A stretch of 64,000 nucleotides of DNA from Acanthaster planci (taxonomy: Eukaryota > Echinodermata > Asteroidea > Valvatida > Acanthasteridae). The stretch lies in contig NW_019091529.1 of the NCBI RefSeq assembly GCF_001949145.1, forward strand, positions 350,804-414,803, in the 5' to 3' direction. A model generated the notes under the pieces. It was not told the origin of the DNA. It ran no database searches and saw nothing but the letters and a program-made list of their open reading frames with translations. Position numbers and translations under genes: made by a program. Of this stretch, positions 58,101 to 64,000 are shown one piece after another. Within the stretch, counting starts at the first letter, position 1. Each line of letters begins with the position of its first letter.

Positions 58101-60684
58101 GTAATCAACATGTTGCACTGCATGACAAAACTTTAATTCATTGGGCCCGAGCGGGACCAAGAGTGGGTGCAATTTCCCACGAAGGAAGGCTCCTTTGGCG
58201 GGAACTCCACTTTGCTGGTTTCCGAATGACTATGGGATACATGCGTTGTGTATGCGTCCGGCCCTACCAACAAAACAACACTCCCCACCAGCATGGCTCT
58301 TTTTAACCGATAAGGGGATGCTTCTGCTCAAGGCGGAATTTCGAATGCCACCAGTGCCTAGGATCATTATTTAAAACACCGTAAGTACGAAATAGTAATC
58401 CGTAAGTACGGTTTAGTAATACGAACGTACGAAATAGTAATCCTTACGTACGAAAAGGTAATCCGTACGTAATAAATAGTATTCGGTACGCACGAATTGA
58501 TTTTTATTGTTACCATGTCCTGAATATACTTCCATAAGAATATCTTGTTAGTATAACATAAAAAATTGACAGTAAAAGATGCTGTCCCAAAACAGCAACT
58601 TTTGAATTGCCAATTGACAATAATCTACTGATAAATAGCAGACATTTTTTAACACCTTAGGTGAGTAACTTCAACGTAAAATCATTTATTAACTTGAATA
58701 ATTTCTGCACGGACACATTGAAACTACTTTCATCACAAATAATGGGAACTTTCGAGAATGGGAACAAGTATATACATGTATATACAAATCAATCTTTATA
58801 TCACTGACTGTGTGGGAACTTTCAATTTATGAATGCATTTATGTATCGAGTTGTAAAATTTAATTCTATAAATATGTTTAAACGGAGTAATTTAAGCAAG
58901 TCAAACATCACAAACACCTTTGACTTTTGTGTGCCTTTCTTTCTTTCTTTCTTTCTTTGTTTTGGGTTTTTTTGGCTAAATAAATCAATCTTATTTAATT
59001 TCATTTAATTTAATTTAATTTAATTATGCATCTGAGAAGTGAGGGACTCTTTCGTGTGAGATTGCTTTGATTTAGCCTGTGACACAAAGAATCGATCCAA
59101 ATTTGTTAAGGAGATCATCTATTCTGTATAACGGAATGGAGGGGCATTTTTACTCTATACACTGGAAGCTTGAAATATTAGAAAAACAACATTACACACA
59201 AACTTGCCGACATGAATAAATGTGGCCATACACCACAGCCCAATATTCCTAACTGACTTTGGATGGTTGGCAAGACAACGTTACATCTAGCAGGTACCGA
59301 CTGCGCATTCCCTCGTGCCTCTTAGCAGAATTTACCATCCAATTAGCCAAGCGCGGATCAGTTACTTGATTTAATTCAGGGACGCGTTGGGGCCGATGCG
59401 TCAATTTCACGCGGTGGTGGCTAGCGATTAGGTAGTGCGCGGCCCCCGAAGAATTTAAGCACGAATGGAGATGGGCTGCTCTTTCCACGCCGATATAAAA
59501 AGCAATGTTTCAAAGTACAACCTGAACTGAATATTACCTAGGGAAATATTATGATACACTATTTACAGAACAAAAAACATTTTCAATCAAATGTACTAGT
59601 ACTGAGTCATTCATAGTTTATTTCGACTGAATCTAAAACCTGTTGTGCATTTCCTATTGGTAACAAAACAAATTCATAATGATGATACGTTTTCATACAA
59701 AATTTAATCACAACTCGTTTTCAACTGCCACTCTTTTTTCTGAACAGTATCAATTAGTAGCCTTCCTGTCATTTTTTTTGGAAAAAGAACTAAAAGGAAT
59801 ATTATTCTTTCCATTTTGATTTTCAAGGAACTGATCATGTCAGCATTTCCCAATATGTGCATGATTACTGCTGCATCGGATGCACTCTTATTAAAAAAAA
59901 ATACAAAATCCAGTGGAATATTCAATTTAATTTCGTATGGGTAGAGAAACCGATAAAGTACACCACAACGTAGTCGAGGGTTTTGTGCTTGCCGAAAGCA
60001 GAATGGCGATCGTCTCGCCTTATTTCGAAAAAAAAAACAGTATGAAGACAAGTTCTTGGCTTTTCGTGGTTAAAAATCTTTTTCTAAAAAAATGAGATGA
60101 TGAGGATCTTTGAAAAGAACGAAAAGCCTCCATTTATCAGCTCTATAATTCCTTTCCACTATAAAATATCTATATCAATGAAATCAGATTGATTTCAGTA
60201 ATGACAGTAAATTTCTAACATATGCGCAATTATTTGCATTTTGATAGAACAATTTTAAAGCAAGGCTACTGGGTATGGTCAATACTATAGATTTAGAAGA
60301 AAATGTACTTTCGTGACAGTTTAAAAAGGTTATGATACTGTCAACAAAGGTAAAGGTAGACAATACATTTAATATTTGAGCCTATATGCCGTTATCATTG
60401 TGCTCTTTATGTAAAGAATTCTTTGATAAAATACAGATTCCACACAGTCACTGACTTTTGTGACACTCTTCCAGATTACGAAATACGCATTACAAAAAAA
60501 GACTTACCAGCTGGATGGGATTGTTGATGTCATCATCGATGTCTCCATTGGTCACGTACCTTTCTGCGGTCACGTGGTTCATGTGCCCACCTGGTGCCTG
60601 TTTTGCGTCTCGCCGGTTCCCAGTCGCGACACCGTTGGTTACAGGCATGGATTGGCAATGTGTGATGGCTACAAGTGAACTCAT
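23468..60684 (-). CDS. CHAT: Choline O-acetyltransferase, 14 coding exons
   Basis: Choline acetyltransferase makes acetylcholine from choline and acetyl-CoA in cholinergic neurons. Coding exons in transcript order are 60684-60508, 48385-48191, 47719-47601, 41877-41824, 41223-41043, 38001-37827, 32485-32289, 30774-30674, 30347-30213, 25425-25303, 24494-24356, 24162-24100, 23956-23819 and 23695-23468. All phases agree, giving 674 codons and a stop. The carnitine/choline acyltransferase domain fills most of the length. The catalytic histidine is His381 in NYEHSPSEG and the STS substrate motif is at 596-598. VACNNQFFVLDV and [16 protein letters not shown] are characteristic of choline rather than carnitine transferases, as is Val508-Asp509 in EGRVDNIR. 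Residue 562, usually Asn in CHAT and Arg in carnitine acetyltransferase, is Cys here. The first exon is the least certain. No disabling change is seen. Confidence 0.9.
23819..23956 (-). CDS. CHAT: CHAT exon 13 (STS motif)
   Basis: One hundred and thirty-eight bases, phase 0. The acceptor is TCTGTCTAG and the donor AGTCAG/GTATGG. It encodes [19 protein letters not shown] and ends FNLSTSQ. The Cys before HLL replaces the residue that helps select choline or carnitine. Confidence 0.92.
24100..24162 (-). CDS. CHAT: CHAT exon 12
   Basis: Sixty-three bases, phase 0. The acceptor is TTTTTTCAG and the donor TTACA/GTACGT. It encodes [20 protein letters not shown], one helix. Confidence 0.88.
24356..24494 (-). 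CDS. CHAT: CHAT exon 11
   Basis: One hundred and thirty-nine bases. The acceptor is CACCCATAG and the donor GCTACG/GTCAGT. It encodes [20 protein letters not shown] with the choline-type Val-Asp pair after GR. Confidence 0.92.
25303..25425 (-). CDS. CHAT: CHAT exon 10
   Basis: One hundred and twenty-three bases. The acceptor is TCTTTTGCAG and the donor TTCAG/GTAATG. It encodes [20 protein letters not shown] and ALQFTYFR, part of the coenzyme-A binding side of the domain. Confidence 0.92.
26951..27265 (+). pseudogene. Reverse transcriptase palm/thumb fragment of the DIRS-type element
   Basis: A 104-codon open piece with [36 protein letters not shown] and [17 protein letters not shown]. These are catalytic motif C and the downstream blocks of DIRS/Ngaro reverse transcriptases. 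Upstream palm motifs are legible in other frames. Confidence 0.8.
28409..29266 (+). pseudogene. Tyrosine recombinase of the DIRS-type element
   Basis: An open frame of 285 codons, but the family-like protein weaves between this and a second frame (28780-29031), where [14 protein letters not shown] and FIPKSKTD sit. The catalytic box near the end reads [13 protein letters not shown]; the family normally has His where Gln stands. The terminal nucleophile region reads AKDRFIKW in the neighbouring frame, with Phe at the usual Tyr. Both changes indicate an inactive recombinase. Confidence 0.7.
29331..30212. other. CHAT intron 9 remainder, no gene
   Basis: Contains a short CA run (29647-29663) in C-rich context and several purine-rich stretches. 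No exon or RNA is recognised. Confidence 0.4.
30213..30347 (-). CDS. CHAT: CHAT exon 9
   Basis: One hundred and thirty-five bases. The acceptor is TATGTTTCAG and the donor GGACAG/GTTGGT (a weaker donor). It encodes [20 protein letters not shown] and the helix after it. The next intron (25426-30212) holds the DIRS-type element. Confidence 0.9.
30674..30774 (-). CDS. CHAT: CHAT exon 8 (catalytic histidine)
   Basis: One hundred and one bases. The acceptor is GATCTACAG and the donor ACAT/GTAAGT. It encodes [20 protein letters not shown], containing the general-base histidine of the carnitine/choline acyltransferase family. Confidence 0.93.
32289..32485 (-). CDS. CHAT: CHAT exon 7
   Basis: One hundred and ninety-seven bases. 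The acceptor is CACATCTAG and the donor CAG/GTGGGG. It encodes [20 protein letters not shown], then [21 protein letters not shown]-type sequence lining the active-site tunnel. An alternative acceptor at 32508 gives the wrong phase. Confidence 0.92.
36121..36240. repeat. GAGTC/GACTC-rich degenerate palindromic repeat, block 1
   Basis: Repeated ACTCGAGT, GAGTCAACTC and TTGAGTCAGACTC motifs in alternating orientation. Related blocks lie at about 36690-36860 and 37485-37585. Confidence 0.6.
36690..36860. repeat. GAGTC/GACTC-rich degenerate palindromic repeat, block 2
   Basis: Denser than block 1: GACTCGACTGGAGTCCGACT, GGCGACTCGACTCCAG and CAAGTCGGGACTCGAG occur within 170 bases. Confidence 0.65.
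37295..37312. other. Assembly gap of 18 N
   Basis: Unresolved bases inside CHAT intron 6. The true length is unknown. Confidence 0.99.
37485..37585. repeat. GAGTC/GACTC-rich degenerate repeat, block 3
   Basis: TTTGACTCGAGCTGAA, TTGACTCAATTGACTT and TTAATCGACTCCTGG. It ends about 240 bases from CHAT exon 6. Confidence 0.5.
37827..38001 (-). CDS. CHAT: CHAT exon 6
   Basis: One hundred and seventy-five bases. The acceptor is TCTTCGTAG and the donor AAAG/GTAAGT. It opens [19 protein letters not shown], followed by [20 protein letters not shown] nearer AG at 37969 was considered and rejected because it would lose the conserved FFVLDV strand. Confidence 0.92.
38563..38745 (+). repeat. Dispersed repeat, copy A (pairs with 40846-41030)
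   Basis: Begins CGAGGGGTACCCCCCCC and contains GAATTCCCCAGATTCCTGCGA, AGACAATGACCAACACAAA and TTCTCTCCGTCTCATA. The same ordered blocks recur 2.3 kb away in the same orientation, with internal length changes. Confidence 0.75.
39080..39960 (-). repeat. Tandem array of the ~147-bp repeat, inverted, about six copies
   Basis: Six diverged units, period about 140. The anchor GTGACAAGTCACGTGACAT or a variant is found at about 39128, 39279, 39419, 39560, 39704 and 39812. Each unit also has a GATGATGACGTCAT block and CAGATATCTT. It is the reverse complement of the arrays at 18.2-19.4 kb, inside CHAT intron 5. Confidence 0.8.
40846..41030 (+). repeat. Dispersed repeat, copy B
   Basis: Begins CCGAGGGGTACCCCCCCC and contains GAATTCCCGAAATTCCGATC, AGACAATGACAAACACAAA and TTCTCTCCGTCCTATA. 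It carries a CA microsatellite after the C run and ends about a dozen bases from the CHAT exon 5 donor. Confidence 0.75.
41043..41223 (-). CDS. CHAT: CHAT exon 5
   Basis: One hundred and eighty-one bases. The acceptor is TATAACTAG and the donor CAG/GTAAGC. It encodes [20 protein letters not shown], then [17 protein letters not shown] and the CHAT-typical [16 protein letters not shown] repeat shared with 38.6 kb ends just downstream of the donor. Confidence 0.92.
41824..41877 (-). CDS. CHAT: CHAT exon 4 (54 bases)
   Basis: A micro-sized exon found by expectation of the missing block: TTTCTGTAG acceptor, [28 protein letters not shown] donor. The one-base head and two-base tail fit exons 3 and 5 exactly. 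Confidence 0.88.
43120..43165. repeat. AT-rich ATAATA microsatellite
   Basis: Degenerate AATAATA run in CHAT intron 3. Confidence 0.6.
43611..43658. repeat. Fold-back hairpin CAGACGG...CAACTTTG
   Basis: Arms CAGACGGATCAGCAAAGTTGA and TCAACTTTGCCGACTGTCTG around a GCCCCGT loop, about 18 of 20 paired. It has the size and form of the centre of a small fold-back transposon. Confidence 0.65.
44690..45940 (-). mobile_element. L2/CR1-like LINE fragment, antisense to nothing but in CHAT intron 3
   Basis: Same strand as CHAT. From 5' to 3' it shows [20 protein letters not shown] with [11 protein letters not shown], then [18 protein letters not shown] (motif A with its Asp changed), then [14 protein letters not shown], then [14 protein letters not shown] with [14 protein letters not shown]. 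This is the order of motifs in L2/CR1-type reverse transcriptases. Numerous frame changes; no ends are identified. Confidence 0.75.
46088..46120 (+). repeat. (TTG)n microsatellite
   Basis: Eleven triplets of TTG with one GATG interruption, in CHAT intron 3. Confidence 0.9.
47601..47719 (-). CDS. CHAT: CHAT exon 3
   Basis: One hundred and nineteen bases. The acceptor is TTTTGTAG and the donor CTAAG/GTAGGT. It encodes [20 protein letters not shown] and [12 protein letters not shown]. The usual Val-Ser at the start of this block is replaced by Ser-Asn across the junction, so the acceptor may be misplaced by a codon or so. Confidence 0.88.
48191..48385 (-). CDS. CHAT: CHAT exon 2
   Basis: Sixty-five codons, phase 0. 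The acceptor is CGCTTACAG and the donor TGG/GTGAGT. It encodes the conserved opening [20 protein letters not shown] and the [17 protein letters not shown] helix. Confidence 0.92.
50640..51830 (-). mobile_element. Jockey/CR1-like LINE fragment
   Basis: Minus strand. It starts with the end of an endonuclease domain ([20 protein letters not shown] followed by N), continues with NSWMITK-type linker and [16 protein letters not shown], then [20 protein letters not shown] with KTGD, and FGKNLEKLVYNR-like sequence. It ends near [15 protein letters not shown], the motif before the catalytic palm. The YADD region is not found, so the fragment is cut at its 3' side. Stops and frame changes throughout. 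Confidence 0.75.
52151..52199. repeat. Fold-back hairpin CGCAGACAA/TTGTCTGCG
   Basis: Nine-base perfect arms plus a weaker inner pairing around TTCAAATTTAA. The CAGACA-GTCGG layout resembles 43611-43658. Confidence 0.5.
52790..52941 (-). repeat. tRNA-derived SINE with MIR/CORE-like core
   Basis: On the minus strand an A box TGGCCTAGTGG (52923-52933) and a B box GGTTCAAATTCC (52878-52889) are followed by TGTGATCTTGGGCAAGTCAC and CCCTATGTGCCTC. This is the order and wording of CORE-type SINE bodies such as MIR. The tRNA part no longer folds as a tRNA. Confidence 0.65.
54060..56100 (+). mobile_element. Jockey/CR1-like LINE fragment with YADD motif
   Basis: Plus strand, antisense to CHAT in intron 1. 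Legible order: [63 protein letters not shown] (intact catalytic YADD at about 55290), then [20 protein letters not shown] and [16 protein letters not shown] from an intact 106-codon frame (55494-55814). Frames change repeatedly before 55490. It is a different copy, in opposite orientation, from the fragment at 50.6-51.8 kb. Confidence 0.8.
58381..58495. repeat. Minisatellite of palindromic CGTACG/GTACG units
   Basis: About five imperfect copies of a unit like GTACGAAATAGTAATCCGTA, giving alternating TACGTACG palindromes. Spacing is 21-24 bases. Confidence 0.8.
58937..59027. repeat. (TTTC)n and (ATTTA)n microsatellites
   Basis: A TTTC run at about 58937-58959 and a TTTAA-type run at about 58999-59027 in CHAT intron 1. 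Confidence 0.8.
60508..60684 (-). CDS. CHAT: CHAT exon 1 (start codon)
   Basis: ATG at 60684 follows an in-frame TGA, and the 59-codon frame ends CAGCTG/GTAAGT in phase 0, matching exon 2. The peptide is polar and poorly conserved ([20 protein letters not shown] at the start, [12 protein letters not shown] at the end), as expected for CHAT N-termini. The call rests on phase, donor and position only. Confidence 0.6.
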
Positions 60685-63600
60685 CAATGCTCAAGGTCTG
60701 AATTGTACCTGTTTGAGGTCCAGCACCTTTAAAGTTTGGAGGGAAAGTTAACTCACACTTCAAATTTGTGCATGTGAACCTATCAACAAGAATGTGAACG
60801 ATTATTTGTTAAGCCATAGCTCAGCTATCAGAGTAATTTCTAGAACTGATAATGCCAAATAATGTGGAATATTTGTGGTATTATTAACAGTTTACACACC
60901 TGTTGCAAATTCTGAGGTCATAGGAACTACTACTTCGTTGCTTGCATTTAGCAACAAACTCTAAGAACGAACAACGTCTCGAAGAACATGCAGAATGACA
61001 TTGAGATATTGGTTTAGACGTAGAATGGAGTAAACGATATCTAAAATAAAGAATGGCACTGCTCTTTCATAGTTTGTTTGTTTCTTCGTCAGAATTGTGT
61101 GGAAAATGTTTCGGTAATTTCCGGTTTTCGATTTCCCCTAAGAATTGACAATACTGTGTTTTCACTTGCCCAAGTAGTGCCTCTAAAGAAGTGATATTTT
61201 TTAATCAAGAGGACGTCTGTACATGTACAATTTTGACATCATCTTACAGGAAAAATGGCATTATTTGATGAGGCCTGTTTTTAATCACCACCTAAAAATA
61301 AACGGAAAACACTATTATGCATCCGAACTGCTCATAATACCTCCCTTGTATGCATAAAAGCACCTGCATTTATCCTAATTTTTTTAATTTGCCACATTCG
61401 ATGGCTATAGAACGGTCTCAGAATAGGAAATTAAAGTCTGGTTTGTGTTGATATTTAGACGTACATCCGTCATTTCAGCTGCGAAAAAAAGACGGCGATT
61501 CTTTCCTTTCATGGCGCCACGAGATGGTAAGGAGAAACCTGAATTGTTGTTTTCTCCGGAACGTTGTGGGTAATTTTACGCGGGGAAATATTCCATAAAA
61601 ATGGTGTCGCTCATTGACGATTTCTGACTGATGGTGTGCGATCATGTGCCCAGAAAGGTCCAATATGGGCTACAGGCTTGAAATGAACGCACAAGCATTT
61701 TGTAGTGAAGGCTGAAGTGTTGCTTATTTGGGCAAAACTAGATCATAAAAATCTGATTTGAAATCGGAACTTTTCATTCTTTCCCAGAGTGAACGTAACG
61801 GCAAATTATAAAAATGACATTTAATCATCTCTCTGATATGGCCCAGAAGATCTTTCTTGGTATCAAATGTTGTTAAATACAACATCTATTCTAGTTGATT
61901 TTGTACAAAAGTTTATAGTTCTAATTTGTAAAGCTGAAATTATAACACAGATAATGCAACCCATCCCTCAGTTCACGACCTTTAGCATAAACTTAATAAA
62001 ACAAGCGTCTGTGCTATTTCAGATCGGCAGTCCATTGCACGTTCCACAACAGGAGCTGGTCATTGTGTATATGCCTTATAGTCCTGACCTTTTACTTTTG
62101 ACCTTATCAATTAAGATGGCGCCAACGCAGAAAACTGAACTGTAGTTGATCGCTCGGAGACAATTGTTAGACAATTCGAAACTGAGAAGCAAGTAACCAC
62201 TTGTTAAGCAATTCTCACAATCACATCTTCTTTATAATGGAATTTGGTAAGTGGCTTTGTTGTTTAACGATGATAGCTCCCTTAAGAACAAGGAAATGTA
62301 TGAAGCGATAGGGTACAGTGACAGCTATGCGTCATTCGTAAAGATTCACAAGAGTCGGGAGCATTTTCAGGGAGCTACATTTCGGCGTGAATGACGTCAT
62401 ATCTAAGTGATTGACGCCGACAAGTCTGCTTCAACCCTTTTCGATGTATTCCAAGACACACTTGCGCCACTATTCATTGTGAAACAAAACACGACAATGA
62501 CTGGACACTGTCACTCATGCATTATCACATTTTGGGAGGAATCCCTCTCGACTCGGCTTGCGCTCTTTTCCTTCGTATCACCAACCATAAGTATGCAAGA
62601 AGCCGGCCAAATCTCTAAACATGTTAACTTCAGGACGAAGCCACTGGCTAAAATCTGAAGAATTTCTTTCAAGCAAAGCTTTGTTCCAGGATTTTAATTA
62701 AGATGGTCTGAAATCTCTTTCACTAGAGTAGTGATTAATAAAAGCAAATCCAACGGTCGGCAACTTAAATTACCAAAGGGCTAACTCAAAGAAATTTCCA
62801 GACATTTTATGCTCCGGAGCAAATGTTATTGATGTCACAGCTTTCAACTGAATAGTTATGCTTGGACTGAAAGGTATCATAACTCTACTTGCCATGAAAC
62901 CCAGATAGATTCGTAAAGCCACATTTTTGCCGCTGCGGCTGAAGACCAAGCGTTCCATTTAAGTTTCCGTATCAGGTAGGATAAACCATTCCAATGTAAG
63001 CAAAACCAGTATTAGTAGAATTACTTGATTATTGTTTAGGTAAAACGTCTTAATGAAAATTAACGACAGACACCGGTGTTTTATTTGAGAAAAAGAAAGA
63101 TATTTTCTGTAATTTCCCTCGAATAGGTTCAGCTCAGTGCACGGAAGGGATTGAATGCAGCTCAAACCAAACAGTTGCTTCCGAAAGAGCGCCCCCGTAA
63201 TTGATGGGAGACTGTTGCTCTGATCGATCTTGCGTCAGGGCAGAATTGGATCAACGGAAGTGTATACGCCCCGACAGGCAGCAATTTGATATCAGTTGCC
63301 TTGATGGCAAAAAAGGACAAGAGTGAAGAAGAATCTGAGGTTGCACAAAAAATAATTCGCCCATGTTTCTTATCGTTCAAAAATAAAAAAATATCTGTAC
63401 TGCGACGCCTAATCCAAGTTTTCTATAAATTATTGTTTTTTCTCAACACCGCTCAGAATCAAACTAAACAACCATTAGGTTTTTTATGAAGGCAGGAAAA
63501 ACTGATGTTTGATTGATGTATGCATTTTATTCTGCAATCACATTTGAAACTGGCACATTCTAAAGAGCCGGAGTTAAAACCTGGAGCATTCAATTCCGTC

Positions 63601-64000
63601 CTCTTCTAAAATCTCAGTCTAAATAGAAAATGGAGAATTTTGTGGGGAAAATGATTATAAGGTTTCCTTATATTAGTATAATGGCTCCAGAGTTAACTAT
63701 TCATTGCTACTTATTTTGTGTCAAAAATGTACCAAATGAAGCGTTACTCAGGCTAATTGGGCCATGAAATTCGAAATCCTCGTGACGTTTTAAAGTCATG
63801 CATTGACAGAATTAAGACTTTGTGTCTTCCATGTTACAACGCATGTTTTTTTTAAACCTACAGGTAGGAAAGGCCCCTAGTGCTATGAAGTATACATTTT
63901 CAAAAAAGAAAGTCTTTTTAACTGCATTTTACATGTGTTTCCATTTTTGGAAGCATTCGTTTCATGAAAAATATTTTTACATTGCGCCTCGTGAGTTGTA
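60685..64000. other. CHAT upstream region, no gene recognised
   Basis: Would hold the CHAT 5' untranslated sequence and perhaps promoter. No open frame has family likeness and no VAChT sequence is seen. The region is A/T-rich with scattered TACATGTA palindromes. Confidence 0.4.

Larger units (their letters stand above)
48386..60507. other. CHAT intron 1 (12.1 kb)
   Basis: Contains two LINE remnants, a SINE, a hairpin and a palindromic minisatellite. No VAChT-like open frame or exon is recognised, although the vesicular acetylcholine transporter is nested in a CHAT intron in many animals. Stretches 48386-50630 and 56110-58370 show nothing recognisable. Confidence 0.5.

Noticed and set aside
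23468-60684. Carnitine O-acetyltransferase as the identity of the minus-strand gene
   Set aside because: First impression from the C-terminal exon; exons 5, 6, 7 and 11 match choline acetyltransferase wording and the Val-Asp selectivity pair.
1-64000. CRISPR array or bacterial operon
   Set aside because: Repeats lack unique spacers of regular size and all confident genes are spliced.

Overview
This is animal nuclear DNA, not bacterial: two spliced genes with GT/AG introns, long introns full of decayed retrotransposons, short fold-back repeats and one 18-base N gap (37295-37312). Gene structure, DIRS-type and L2/CR1/Jockey-like elements, and very frequent TACATGTA palindromes suggest a marine invertebrate, possibly a deuterostome; the species cannot be settled from this window.

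Layout. 2077-6864 (+): the last four coding exons of a short-chain 3-hydroxyacyl-CoA dehydrogenase (HADH), with a poly(A) signal at 7147. 8039-17120: a 9.1 kb element bounded by ~300-350 bp terminal inverted repeats and filled with virus-like genes. 17121-23467: gene-free sequence carrying tandem repeats. 23468-60684 (-): choline O-acetyltransferase (CHAT), reconstructed here as 14 phase-consistent coding exons (674 codons plus stop) over 37 kb. Its introns hold a DIRS-type tyrosine-recombinase retrotransposon (about 26.0-29.3 kb), three LINE remnants (44.7-45.9, 50.6-51.8 and 54.1-56.1 kb), a MIR/CORE-like SINE and several tandem arrays. HADH and CHAT are convergent and the virus-like element sits between their 3' ends. 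60685-64000: CHAT upstream sequence with no recognisable gene.

The most unusual object is the 9.1 kb element. Two gene blocks converge on a hairpin plus T-tract near 13.35 kb. The left (+) block has a probable capsid-type protein, an FtsK/A32-like packaging ATPase broken immediately after its Walker A motif, a zinc-binding/HNH-like nuclease remnant, several small membrane proteins and a coiled-coil/membrane protein. The right (-) block has two larger proteins of probable structural role, a small TFIIB-like zinc-ribbon protein, a protein with cysteine at every third residue, and a small RPB6/omega-like protein at the right terminus. I see no DNA polymerase, primase/helicase or integrase. It looks like a decayed, capsid-encoding Polinton-like/adintovirus-like element that either lost or never had its own replication genes. 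Perfect NF-kB-type decamers occur in both terminal repeats. Most of its genes carry stops or frameshifts, so it is an old copy.

Limits: family calls come from motif recognition only, without database search. Exon boundaries were chosen by splice consensus, phase continuity and conservation.
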